Source of the DNA: Numenius arquata
Lineage: Eukaryota > Chordata > Aves > Charadriiformes > Scolopacidae
Assembly (NCBI RefSeq): GCF_964106895.1
Contig: NC_133585.1
Coordinates: forward strand, 19,459,296-19,523,295
Length of the DNA: 64,000 bases
Direction: 5' to 3'
The notes under the pieces were generated by a model, which was not told the DNA's origin, searched no databases, and saw nothing but the letters and a program-made list of their open reading frames with translations. Below are positions 50,279 through 61,650 of the stretch, piece by piece (the first letter of the stretch is position 1; each line of letters begins with the position of its first letter). The position numbers were made by a program, and so were the translations under genes.

Positions 50279-51040
50279 GGACCTGGGGGTGTTGGGGGAC
50301 AGCCGGCTGAACATGAGCCAGCAGTGTGCCCAGGTGGCCAAGAAGGCCACCAGCATCCTGGCCTGTGTCAGGAACAGCGTGGGGAGTAGGACTCAGGAGG
50401 TGATGGTCCCCCCGTACTGGGCACTGGTGAGGCCCCACCTTGAGTGCTGTGTCCAGTTTTGGGCCCCTTCCCACAAAAAAAGACATTGAGGGGCTGGAGT
50501 GGGTCCAGAGGAGAGCCACCAAGCTGGTGAGGGGTCTAGAGAACAAGTCATAGGAGGAGAGGCTGAGGGAACTGGGCATGTTTAGTTTGGAGAAGAGGAG
50601 GCTGAGGGGGGACCTCATTGCCCTCTACAGCTCCCTGAAAGGAGGGTGTAGAGAGATGGGTGTTGGCCTCTTCTCCCAAGGGAATAATGACAGGAGCAGA
50701 GGAAATGGTCTGAAGTTGGGGCAGGGGAGGTTTAGATCAGGTATTAGGAAGAAAGAGTTTCCTGAGAGGGTGGTCAGGCCCTGGACCAGCCTGCCCAGGG
50801 AGGTGGTGGAGTCGCCATCCCTGGAGGTATTTAAGAAACGTGTAGACATGGCACTTCAGGGCATGCTCTAGTGCCTGAGATTGTTGGGTTGTGTCTGTTT
50901 GTGGGTGGGTGTGGGGTGTGGTTGTGGGTGTTTTTGTTTTGTGTGGGGTTTTTTTGTTTTGGTTTTGGTGTTTGCTTTGGTTTTGTTTTGGTTTTTTTTT
51001 TTTTTTTTTTGTGGTTGGACTCGATGATCTCAAAGGTCCC
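50279..51040 (+). mobile_element. CR1 LINE, first copy of a head-to-tail pair
   Basis: Sense orientation, from CCTGGGGGTGTTGGGGGACA through the ORF2 end (stop after the LQGML block near 50871), then a G/T-rich tract at about 50880-51012, then GGTTGGACTCGATGATCTC and AAAGGTCCC. It stops there, without the terminal ATTCTATGA repeats, and the second copy begins at once. Confidence 0.93.
50880..51012 (+). repeat. G/T-rich expansion in a CR1 3' UTR (first copy)
   Basis: About 130 bp of GTGGGT, GTTTTG and a long T run lies between the CTCTAGTG word and GGTTGGACTCGATGATC. The same site in other copies here is much shorter. Confidence 0.9.
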
Positions 51041-51539
51041 GAGGGGAGACCTTATTGTTCTGTACAAGTACCTGAAAGGAGGCTGTAGAGAGGCGGGGGT
51101 CGGCCTCTTCTCCCAAGTCACAGATGATAGGACAAGGGGTAATGGCTTCAAGTTGCGCCAGGGGAAGTTCAGGTTGGATATTAGGAAACATTTCTTTACT
51201 GAAAGGGTTATCAGGCATTGGAATGGGCTGCCCAGGGAGGTGGTGGAGTCACCATCCCTGGAGGTATTTAAGAAACGTGTAGACATGGTTCTTCAGGGCA
51301 TGCTCTAGTGTCCAAGATTACTGGTTTGTGGTGGGGTGCTGTGTGGGTGGGTGATGGTTTTTGGTTTGGTTGTTGTTGTTGTGTGTTCAGGTGGTGGGTG
51401 GTGGTTTTGTTTGTGGTGGTTTTTTTTTGTTTGTTTGTTTGGGGTTTTTTTGTTTTTTTTTGTTTTTTTTTTTTTACTGTTGGTTGGACTCGATGATCTC
51501 TGAGGTCCCTTCCAACCACTACGATTCTGATTCTGATTC
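51041..51539 (+). mobile_element. CR1 LINE, second copy of a head-to-tail pair
   Basis: It begins inside CR1 ORF2 with GAGGGGAGACCTTATTG directly after the GGTCCC of the first copy. It continues through the RLPREVVE block, TTCAGGGCATGCTCTAGTG, a second G/T-rich tract (51325-51478) and GGTTGGACTCGATGATCTC, and ends in a TTCTGATTCTGATTCC microsatellite instead of ATTCTATGA. Confidence 0.93.
51325..51478 (+). repeat. G/T-rich expansion in a CR1 3' UTR (second copy)
   Basis: About 150 bp of GTGG, GTT, GTTT and long T runs lies at the same position as in the first copy but with different sequence, so it is not a simple duplicate. Confidence 0.9.
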
Positions 51540-51540
51540 C

Positions 51541-52499
51541 AACCAAGAAGATTCTTTGAATACTTATCCATGCGGAGATCTACTTGGACAGACTTCTAAA
51601 TATTGTCAAAGAAATTCATGCTTTTGTTCTTCCCTTTTAGCTGTATTGCGGAATGCTATGTTCTTTTTCACATCTATTGATTGAAATATTTCGGTATCTT
51701 TGATATTCCATTTAAAGCCCTAGTAAAAAGATGCTAGAAATAATGCTGAAAAAAAGCAGCTTGTTCCTTGGTTGTTTGGTTTTTTTTTTTTCCCTTAACT
51801 GCCTACCCAAGAAAGCTTCAGAGCTATAGCTGCCTTGGATTTGATTGAAGGAATAGTGGCGGCTCCAGGCGACAGTGACTGTTGAAGGAGTTACAAAAAG
51901 GCGGGCAGTTTATAGTCCTCAGAGATATCTCATTGTCACCTTGTTCCTATTATCCTGATTACCTGGCCTTTGACCAAATGGCTCTTTTGAGGTTGTTTTA
52001 AAGAGGGAAAAATAAAAATTCTTGATTTTGTTTTTTTTTAAATTTTTTTTTTTCTTTTTGGTGACGGAGTTGTGAATTTTGTTGATATGAAGCTAAAAAA
52101 GCTTGTGGTTGAGATGGCTGCACTCGCACAGGAAGGTGAGGAAACTGCTGCTGTGTGTGTCGCTGGGGGGGGGTCCCCATCTCCATTCCCCCCTGTGCCC
52201 AGTACTTTTGCCTCAGAAGGCTGCCACCTTGCAATGGGAGTATCTGTCGGGAAATCACAATCTCCTCAAGAGCAGAGGAGGTCTTATAAACACTAAAGGA
52301 TGACCAGGTGGCATTTAAATATACTCACTCAGGTGTAAAGTAAGCCCTGAAGGTGGCTCTGAGTATTTTGGAAATAAATCTCTACTTGTCAGAGTTCAGT
52401 GGAGACGTTAGTCTCACATCAGCCCAAATTTAGGACAGACGTTGAAAAGCTGTTGTTGATGTATTTCCTTTTCGGTCCCATCTGGATACCTACATACCT
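51541..52499 (+). other. intron 1, no gene seen
   Basis: Unique sequence with poly-T tracts at 51780-51791 and 52030-52055; nothing recognisable. Confidence 0.6.
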
Positions 52500-52646
52500 G
52501 CCCCATCCCTGGAGGGGTTCAAGGCCAGGCTGGATGGGGCTTTGAGCAACCTGCTCTAGTGGAGGTGTCACTGCCCATGGTGGGGGGGTTGGAACTGGAT
52601 GATCTTTAAGGTCCCTTCCAATTCTAACCTTTCTAACCATTCTAAA
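52500..52646 (+). mobile_element. CR1 LINE 3' end, short
   Basis: Sense orientation: GCCCCATCCCTGGAGGGGTT, CTTTGAGCAACCTGCTC, GATGATCTTTAAGGTCCCTT and a decayed terminus (TCTAACCATTCTAA). Confidence 0.94.
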
Positions 52647-55461
52647 TACCTGCATTCCCCCTGCTCCTTCCCACAAGAGGGGTTCATGTTGCATTTTCGA
52701 TGCTTTCCTGGAGAAGATAAACCTTTGATTAGTGAAATGACTTGAGAAACTTTCCTTTGTCTGATACCTGGAATCGTAGCTGGTTTGACTGGAGACTAGC
52801 CTTGGGTGGTTCTCATGATAGTAGGACTTTCCTTAGACAACAGCTGTTCTTACTGTTAAACGTCTCAAACGTGGAAATTAATTGGTGAGAATTGGTTGGG
52901 ACTTTATCTTAGCACCCTTTGTTGTCAAAGCAGGTGCCTATTGCAGTGGAGAGCATCACTGTAAGTGGAAAACATGTCCACCCCCTCATTTTATTATAGA
53001 AAAAATATCTTTCATTTCAGAAGTGATGTTTTGATGCCTCTTGTGCCTGATGTGAAGGAACTGAGGATAGTTAAGCCTCGCAACAGGGAGGGAGATAAAT
53101 TCAGAGACTGCTTCTTGTCTGAAGTACAGATTCCCTGATAATAAATAGAGATGCCTGGGATAATGAAACAGTGCAAGCTTTCTGGTACAGCAAAGCTGGG
53201 AAGTCGTGTGATGTAAAAATAGTCATAGGAGATGGGAACAAAGAGGAGATGTCTTTCTGCCTGCTCATCAGAGTTTGGAGTTGGGGGGAAAAAAAAAAAA
53301 CACACCAAACTTGAAGCACTTGCAAAAACCTGCATGATCTCTAGTGAATATGTTGGCTGGGATTTTTTTTCAGCCCTTCAGTGTGTTTGAAATCTTCCTC
53401 CAGTGGCACTGCCAGTTCGGCTCTACTGTGTAAGGACAAATGCTTTTCTTCTAGTGCTTCAGTTACACTGATCCCATCTCAACTTGTCTGTGGGAGAAGG
53501 AGCAGAACAGCCTTGAGGTACGTTACCTGGTGTGTGAGAGTCCCTGCTCAGGTAGGGTAGGTGTTGGGGTGGGGGGGCATCTCCTCATCCTTTTTCTCCG
53601 TTATACTTCTGTCTGCACGTCATTCCTGAAAATCTGTAACTTGAGGATAAAAAGAAGTTCAAAACAGTGGCATGTAATTGTCAGCTTCAGAGGCAATTAG
53701 AGCGAGAGTGATGTAGACCTGGAGCAGTGAATGTGGTTTTTCCTCTCCCTGAGGCTGGATGGAAAGTCCAGTGTTTTCTGCCTGGTGGACTGCGGAAAAG
53801 CCTCTGGAGGTGGAAGAGGAGTGTTTTAGAGTTGGCTCTGTTAAGTTAATAAACCAGTGTTGTGCTGCAGGTTCTACAGCTGTGTTTGCTAAGTAAAAAG
53901 ATGGTGGTGGTGGTTGAGGCTGTTCAGTACTGGCATAGATTTTTCTAATTGTATATCAAAATTAGTAGCTGAAGAAGCAAGCGACTCTTGAAATCAATTT
54001 CTCCTTTGTAAATGATCTTGGAGAAATGAGAAACTATTTTATTAGATGCCATGAGAGACTGTAGCTTGTATTTCCCCCTTTGACACATCTGCAAACTGAA
54101 GTGTCTTGTCCCGAGGTTCGGGAGTCTCGATTTTCTTGCTGTGCTATTCTTGAGGGGCTGTGTTTTCATTCACAGGCTGCGTAGGACTGAATGTTTTGAG
54201 AGCAGCTTCAATAAAACTTTTGCATTGCTGGTTGCTATGAGCTTGTGAATATGAGTTTATTTTTGTCTGCACTTAACAAGCCCTGCCACCTCCATCAACC
54301 AAAACCATGGCTTGCTGCTATCGAAATGGGAGTGAAATTGTGAACACAAGGCTAGCAGCAGATTTATCTGTGCTCTCTACATGCTTTAAAGCTCGGCGGT
54401 GTTGCTCTCGTGAACGTGCAAGAGTGGTGAAGACAGTTTGTAAGCAAGGCTACAGAGCCAGGAAGATTTAACATATAGCGTCGCTGCCTCTCGTGCAACC
54501 TTCAGACTGAAAGACGTGAGTTTTTCCCTTGACTTGCATGGTATTAATATCAGAATGTGTCGTTGCAAACGTGCTCCCCCAGCTACAGAATAGCCTGCGA
54601 GCTCTTGTCTTTGGGGAAATGGTATAGCAGAGTCTTGGAGAAAGAGTGAGGGCAAGGCTGTGTTTACTTTCCCTCTGATTTTTAAAATTACTTAACATAG
54701 AAATGATCTCATCGTGCAGCATATGCATTTTTCTTAAACTCATTGATACTGTGAAAATGAATTTTTCACTCTTTGTAAGTGGTACCACAGCTGACTAAAG
54801 AGACACATTATTTCTTGTGAAGAATAATTAGAAATACTCTGCTTTTTTCCTGTTTCCCAAGTTATTTTTTTTGCATATGTGGTATCTAAAAACGTGGCTG
54901 ACGTCTACCCATTTGTCAGCATCATGCTGCCGTTCTCCCTGGGTGTTCATAAAACTAGGTATATAACAGGATATTGGATAAATACACTGAGCAGAACGTT
55001 CCTGTATCTAATAAGCAATCAAGTTTAAGTTGTAAAATGTAGGTTTGTGGTTTGTCTGCAGCTTTTCCTTTCGTGTTGTGCTGTTCTCCTTGTCTCCGAG
55101 ATGCTGAGCATCCACGTCAAGAGATGCTGCTTAGTGCTTACAGGTAGAAATTTTGTGCATCGTAACACACTATGTTTTATTGCCTCCATTTTTCTTGTTT
55201 TGCATAGGGAGAGGTGTTAACTGTGATAAATTGTTTAATTCTTAACATCAGTACTTGTTGTCCAAGAAGTTGTACTTTAGTTAAAGGAGTTGAGGGCTTT
55301 AGGGGAGAATGAGTTATAGATCCACACAGTCTCTGTGGGTTCATGCTCTTGGCTTTTGTGTGTGGGTGGTGGTCCCACGGGCTCTTTGTTGTACACACAG
55401 ACTCTGCGTGTGTCTTCAAGTTTGTCCTTTCTCGAGCCTTTTCTGTCCTCAGTATGGCAAG
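52647..55461 (+). other. intron 1, no gene seen
   Basis: Unique sequence; a poly-A at 53289-53300 and no recognisable exon, RNA gene or transposon. Confidence 0.6.
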
Positions 55462-56254
55462 TCATAGAATCATAGAATCGTCTAGGTTGGAAGAGACCCT
55501 TGGGATCATCGAGTCCAACCATCTACCCTACTCTACAAAGTTCTCCCCTATACTATATCCCCCAACACCACATCTAAAGGACTCTTAAACACATCCAGGG
55601 ATGGTGACTCAACCACCTCCCTGGGCAGCCTGTTCCAATGCCCGACCACTCTTTCTGTGAAAAATTCTTTCCTAATGTTCAGTCTAAACCTACCCTGCTG
55701 GAGCTTGAAGCCATTCCCTCTCGTTCTGTCATTAATTACCTGTGCGAAGAGACCAGCACCAACCTCTCTACAGTGTCCTTTCAAGTAGTTGTAGAGAGTG
55801 GTGAGGTCTCCCCTCAGCCTCCTCTTCCTCATACTAAACAGTCCCAGCTCCTTCAACCGCTCTTCATATGATTTGTCTTCCAGGCCCTTCCCCAGCTTCG
55901 TTGCCCTCCTCTGCACTCGCTCCAGCACCTCGATATCTCTCTTGTATTGAGATGCCCAAAACTGGACACAATACTCGCGGTGTGGCCTCACCAGTGCTGA
56001 GTACAGGGGCACAATCACCTCCCTACTTCTGCTGGTCACACTATTTCTAATACAAGCCAGGATGCCATTGGCTTTCTTGGCCACCTGGGCACACTGCTGG
56101 CTCATATTCAGCCGCTTGTCAATCAGAACCCCCAGGTCTCTTTCTTCCAGGCAGCTTTCCAGCCACATTCCCCCAAGCCTGTAGCGCTGCTTGGGGTTAT
56201 TGTGGCCCAAGTGCAGAACCTGGCACTTGCCCTTGTTGAAACTCATACCACTGA
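55462..56254 (-). mobile_element. CR1 LINE, 790-bp 3' fragment with open ORF2 end
   Basis: It starts TCATAGAATCATAGAATCG, TCTAGGTTGGAAGAGACCC and runs back to TTGCCCTTGTTGAAACTCAT. By eye it is nearly identical to the + copy at 9722-10412, so the two form an inverted pair 45 kb apart. It extends a little further 5' than that copy. Confidence 0.96.
55548..56252 (-). pseudogene. CR1 ORF2 C-terminal remnant
   Basis: An uninterrupted frame of about 235 codons covers FNKGKCQVLHLGHNNP, LEERDLGVLIDKRLN, SRSREVIVPLYSALVRP, a QRRATKLGKG stretch and LPREVVESPSLD. It lies downstream of the reverse transcriptase active site, and no catalytic motif is present. The open frame continues upstream of 56252 into non-CR1 sequence by chance. 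Confidence 0.92.
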
Positions 56255-56958
56255 GTGATGATACCAAGTGATAAAGATGTTTTTCTTCTTGAAGACTGGG
56301 ATTCTGACCTGGAGGGGAAAAGCTGAGGAAAAGCACTTTTTAAATGCAGTGACCTTGATTGCGTTGCTTGATTTGGTGAGGTGCAGGGGCTGCAAGGCTG
56401 CATTCCTCCTGGCTTTGTTGTAGATGCGAAGCATAGGAGGCTGATTTTCCAGGTAAGTTTATTGAAATAACACACAGTCCAAATGGCTGTCATTGCATCT
56501 TCGTGTAAGGTCTGATTTCACCCCTGCCCTTCCTGTAGCGCTCTGCTGCGGCTGGGATAAGGATGAGAAGTTGCATTCTCGGTTCCCTTCCCTTTAACCG
56601 CTCGGGTTTCCCCATCACAGCTACCTTCCTGCACAGCTTAATGAGAGGGGTGCTGAGCTGCGGGGCTTGGGTGCCAACACCCTGGCTCCATCCTGCAGTC
56701 GTGGGGTACATCTGCAACAAATGCATCAGCCTTACAAAAGTTCAGCGGGCAACCTTCGGTACCAGGTGCCATGTAGCTGCTAATGGGCAGAATGTGAAGT
56801 TCCTTTGGGCTTGAGAAGTGGAACCAAGCTCCTGATATTAAGAATATTCATCTGCTTAAAAAAAAAATATTTCAAAAGCAAGTGGTATGCAGGGGTGAGA
56901 AGGTCTTGACTTCTCGATTTGCATTTGCTCAATATCTTATTCCATAAACATTTAAACA
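56255..56958 (+). other. intron 1, no gene seen; recursive-splice-like site
   Basis: Unique sequence. At 56452|56453 an acceptor-like TGATTTTCCAG is fused to a consensus donor GTAAGT, the arrangement of a recursive splice site. Otherwise nothing is recognised. Confidence 0.5.
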
Positions 56959-57361
56959 GAATCACAGAATGATAAGGGGTTGGAAGGGACCTCTGGAGAT
57001 CATCTAGTCCAACCTCCTACCAGAGCAGGTCCCACAGGAACGTGTCCAGGCGGGTTTGGAATGTCTCCAGGGAAGGAGACTCCACCACCTCTCTGGGCAG
57101 CCTCTTCCAGGGCTCTGCCACCCTCACAGGAAAGAAGTTCCTCTTCATGTTTAGGTGGAACTTCTTATGTTCAAGTTTGTGCCCATTTCCTCTTGTCCCG
57201 TCACTGGGCACCACTGAAAAAAGACTGGCCCCATCCTCCTGACACCCACCCTTTAAGTATTTATAGGCGTTGATCAGATCCCCCCTCAGTCTTTGCTTCT
57301 CCAGACTAAACAGCCCCAAGTCCCTCAGCCTTTCCTCCTCAGAGAGATGCTCCAGGACCCT
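56959..57361 (-). mobile_element. CR1 LINE, 400-bp 3' fragment
   Basis: AGAATCACAGAATGATAAGG, GGTTGGAAGGGACCTCTGG, then antisense ORF2 to CAGAGAGATGCTCCAGGACC. It is the same subfamily as 6193 (+) and 61041 (-). Confidence 0.95.
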
Positions 57362-59075
57362 AAACAGATAGTTCTATCAAATACAATATAATTTAAAAGC
57401 AGTGATACAGAATGAATTAATTGCAGAGTGCAATATGTTACTACACAGGACACAGCCGTTGATGCACACTGTCTGGGACACATCTCTTTCCCTGGGCGGG
57501 GGATTTTGGTGAAGGTCTCGGGCACTCTTGTGGCTGCTGAAACGGCAGCTGTAGGAGAAGGAACTGTTGTGTTGGAGAAGTGGGCTTCTGAGAAGAGTAT
57601 GAATGTTCAAGAGAAAGTAAAATCTCCAGGAACTTTGTTTAGTGTAAAGATTGTGGTGTGCAAGTTCATATTTGGGTTTTTCTGTTAAAATCCCTGATGG
57701 TGTCTCAGAACTAAGGCACTCTTCCCACCAATTTCTGGATGTAGTTAAAAATACTGTTCATTTCTCCGTCTTGATTATTTTAATTTTTGGAAGGAGAAGA
57801 CATCTGTCGGAACAGAAGCACATCCCACCACCCCCCTCCCCGTGTTGGTTCTTTAATGCAGTCACCGTAATTAGTTCCGCTGCTTAGTGTTACATGTGGA
57901 TAGAGGATGTTACATTGATAGGTGCGTCAGACTATAAAAAGAATTAGCTCTCAGTTTTAGCAGATACTATAGCATATTACAGACTTTATTCTGTAGCAGT
58001 AGCTACAGGAGAAGCATTTGGCTGCAGTATAAGAACAGAATTATTTAATGCATCTCTGGATTACGCTTGCAATTAGGTAAACACAGTCTTCAGAGAAAAA
58101 TTATTCTTTCCTTAGCAGGGTGGGTGAATGCAAAGGATCTTAAAGGGTTAATAAGCTAGTTTTGCAAAGTCCATCTATGCTATATAAATATGCAAATTAT
58201 TTCTACGTGAAGAATTTCTGCGTCGTTTTGGGTGGGTAATTTGTTGCAGTCTCAAATCACTCGACTGCTTTTTCACCACTGCCTCTCCTATACGCTAATT
58301 TTCTGGTATTCTGTGGATTTTCTTGCTTTTGCTCTTAAAGCAGTGTAATTACTTTCGGGAGCAAATAATTTCCAAACAGAAAATTGATGAGGTAGGAGCA
58401 TAAATAAATAAATGTATTAATATATCTGCTAGTATTGCATGCTGTAGTACGTTAAGAACTGGGGGAGTTGATAACAAAAATATTCCGGTCTGTTCTCATA
58501 CATCCCTACCTCCCTGCAGTTGCTTATAGCCGTAAATGCAATGCGGAGCTCGGGCTCTGATTTCAAAGCACCAAGGGAACCCCCAGCACACGCAGACAGA
58601 GGAAAATGAGACTGCGGAACTGCCTTGCACTTCTGATGCTGAATGTGGGAGTTCCCTGCAGCAAAGGTAATTCCCCAAAGCAGCAGTTGTTAGCGGCGTG
58701 AAAAGGAAGGAAGGAAGCAAGCAAAGAGAAGAGATGGGAGATCGGGTTTAACTTAATTTCAAAGCCTTCTTTTATTACGCCTTATTGAAATCAGTTCAGC
58801 AAAGGCATCTCGTCGCCAGGGGAGCTGGGATTCCTCGTACCACATGGCTCTTCTCCCACCTTCCCGTGGAGCGTGCGGGGAGAGCTGCATCACCCGGCAA
58901 AGGCTATCTCCCTTCTCCCACCTCCCTCCCTGGCCACAGGCAGCCCCTGATGACGATGCTCTGCTGATAACCTTCACGCTCCTGCGGCAAGGTTGATGCT
59001 CATATGGGCTGAAAGCTATAACTTAAATTTCCCATGTCAGGGTTCTTTGGGGGGGTTCTTTGTCTCTAAAGCAAG

Positions 59076-59092
59076 CCCCCCCCCCCCCCCCC
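59076..59092 (+). repeat. poly-C tract
   Basis: Seventeen consecutive C, flanked by another short C run. The exact count is error-prone. Confidence 0.9.
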
Positions 59093-60063
59093 AGCCCCCT
59101 TTTAAATAATATAAAAAAAGAGGATCGCACTCTTCCTTTTAGAGAACTCTGTTGAAAATGTTGCTGCTAGTAGCAAAATTGGTACTACAAAGCCGCCTGC
59201 TAACAAGTAGCTTTCCTTTCTTAAAAGAGGGAAACACATACGTGATAAGGAGACTGAAGCAGATGGTCTCAGTGTGTTTGGTTTGATCAGTGAATTTAGA
59301 AACAATGTGATTTGAGTGTTCTTGTCCCAGAGCATTAATTATCCCGGGAGTCCGCGGAGCGAGGAGAGAAGGGAGGCATTTAATCATGAAGACTCGCTTC
59401 CCATGAGGTGCACATTAAATGGAAATCCCTTTGTTTTGTATTCATTGCGCCATTCAAGTATTCTTCATCTGGAGACGTGAACCTTGCTGTGTGACTTGGC
59501 TGGTTAAAACAATTATTGCATGTAGGGCTTTCCCAGAACAGCCATTTTTGTCATCGTCTCGCTTTTCAAAGCCACTGGAACATTTTGACCTGTAGGCGAT
59601 GCCAGAGGAAAAAAAAAAAGGTCAGTGCTAATTAGATTATTGCCCGTTTGCATCTTAACGTCACAGTCTCAGCTCTTGTCCTGTGCGTTGCCGATACCGT
59701 GTAGTAGAGATTAGATAATATTTCTGTAGCCCTTTGCTTAGCTGTTCTCTGCAGACAAAGTAAGACTGTATATGATTTTTAGACTACCTGAAAAACAAAT
59801 CCGAGCGTCAAACAGGTTGTAGGAATGAACCAACATCACTTCTGCAGACACTCAATTACAGCATCTGCACTGAAAAATTACTCTAGAAATGTCAGAATTA
59901 GTGTGAGTGTGTTTACAAACTGGCCTCGTTGTATAGAATATATTGGTATTTCAGTACGGTTTCTCTGCATGTGAATTTTCAGGTGTTGTGAATATCGGCC
60001 CAGATCCTGGAGACTCTGCCAAGCCCTGCTGCATTCAGGCTCACCTCTTGACAGTTCCCATGT

Positions 60064-60106
60064 TCATCAATACACGTCAATACATCAATACATCAGTACA
60101 TCAAAA
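60064..60106 (+). repeat. 8-bp tandem repeat (ATACATCA)n
   Basis: About five imperfect units, including ATACATCA, ATACACGTCA and GTACATCA variants. Confidence 0.8.
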
Positions 60107-61040
60107 TGTGTGGTTTGGCACTGGCTTTGGTGAAGGCATTGGTGTACAAAAAAAAAAAAAAAATATAAAAATCTATTTTTATCTAGTCTCGAGCCAGTTC
60201 AGTATGAGAGAACTGGAAGTTACGTATACTGTCGACCCTTTAAATAAAACTAGGAAATCTGATTTTTAAAGAAAAAAAAAATGCTCAACTCGAGTAGGGA
60301 AGCTTCTAGTTGTGTTCTTAGACCATGTATGAAAAGCTTATGCTGAAAGTTTAGGTGTACGTATAGGGACTTGCAATATGAATGTGTTAACTGCCGTGCA
60401 CTTGATGATATTAATGAAATGTGCTCCATATTTCTACACACTATAGCCAAATTTTCTTGAATATGAGGTGCAGGTTAATCAGTAAAATCCCCGTTAGAAT
60501 ATTTTTACTTGCATCTTTTTTGGAGTCTCAAACTCGAGACTATATACAGTTTACTCTACATGAAGTTGGAACTAGTCCCCTGAGCTGAGGAATATCAAGC
60601 AAAGTGACTGCAACATGGATCATCTCCTGAGCATCTTCCCAGGGCCCAGAAGTGCAAACTGCAAGGGAACGATGCCCCTGGGGCAGGAGGAGAATTTGTT
60701 CCCCATCCCAAGGAAGAGGGGAAAACTTCTCCTGCTTTTTTCCCCATGCCAGCTGTGTGGGCTCGCTGTGCTGAGCCCAGGAACAGATATTGGTGGCAAG
60801 GGACATAGGTGAAGCATAGCGAAGATGCTGGCCCCATATGTGGAAGAGAACCCCAATAGTGGTCTGTGGGTTAAACGCTGTGAGATTTGGTGGTAAAACC
60901 GCGACATGGTCGCACAGCAAGCGTGCAGGGTGAGGTGATGTGGTATTGGTTCTCTGTTAGTTATTGGCAGGAGTGAGAAACTCATCGCCAGTTTGAACTT
61001 CAGTTCTCTGCAGCTGGAAATCTAAGAAAGGTCCTGTTCA

Positions 61041-61650
61041 CAGTATCACAGAATGATAAGGGGTTGGAAGGGACCTCTAGAGATCATCCAGTCCAACCCC
61101 CCTGGGGTCCACCCAGAGCAGGTTGCACAGGAATGTGTCCAGGCGGGTTTGAATGTCTCCAGAGACTCCACCACCTCTCTGGGCAGCCTCTTCCAGGGCT
61201 CTGCCACCCTCAAAGGAAAGAAGTTCCTCCTCATGTTTAGGTGGAACTTCTTATGTTCAAGTTTGTGCCTGTTTCCTCTTGTCCTGTCCCTGGGCACCAC
61301 TGAAAAAAGACTGGCCCCATCCTCCTGACACCCACCCTTTAAGGATTTATAGGCGTTGATCAGATCCCCGCTCAGTCTTCTCTTCTCCAGACTAAACAGC
61401 CCCAAGTCCCTCAGCCTTTCCTCCTCAGAGAGATGCTCCAGGCCCCTCATCTTTGTAGCCCTCTGCTGTCCCCTCTCCAGCAGTTCCCTGTCCTTCTTGA
61501 ACTGGGGAGCCCAGAACTGGTCCCGGTGCTCCAGATGGGGCCTCCCCAGGGCAGAGCAGAGGGGGAGGATGACCTCCCTCGACCTGCTGGTCACACTCTT
61601 CCTGATGCACCCCAGGATGCCATTGGCCTTCTTGGCCACAAGGGCACATA
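61041..61650 (-). mobile_element. CR1 LINE, 610-bp 3' fragment
   Basis: CAGTATCACAGAATGATAAG, GGTTGGAAGGGACCTCTAG, then antisense ORF2 back to CCATTGGCCTTCTTGGCC. On the minus strand the frame 61046-61639 reads AKKANGILGCIRKSVTS, a QQRATKMRG stretch and LPREVVESLETF. It is 5' truncated next to an AT-rich TATAGTTATAA array (61656-61705). Confidence 0.95.

Larger units (their letters stand above)
57362..61040 (+). other. intron 1, no gene seen
   Basis: Unique sequence with a C17 tract at 59076-59092, an 8-bp tandem repeat at 60064-60106 and poly-A at 60149-60163 and 60270-60281. The stretch around 59390-59680 is dense in homeodomain-, Sox- and Oct-like words (CTTTGTT, CTAATTAGATTATTG, TTTGCAT) and may be a conserved regulatory element, which is inference. 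Confidence 0.55.

Noticed and set aside
61046..61639. 197-codon frame as a host gene
   Set aside because: It is the antisense-oriented CR1 ORF2 C-terminus, bounded by the CR1 3' end.
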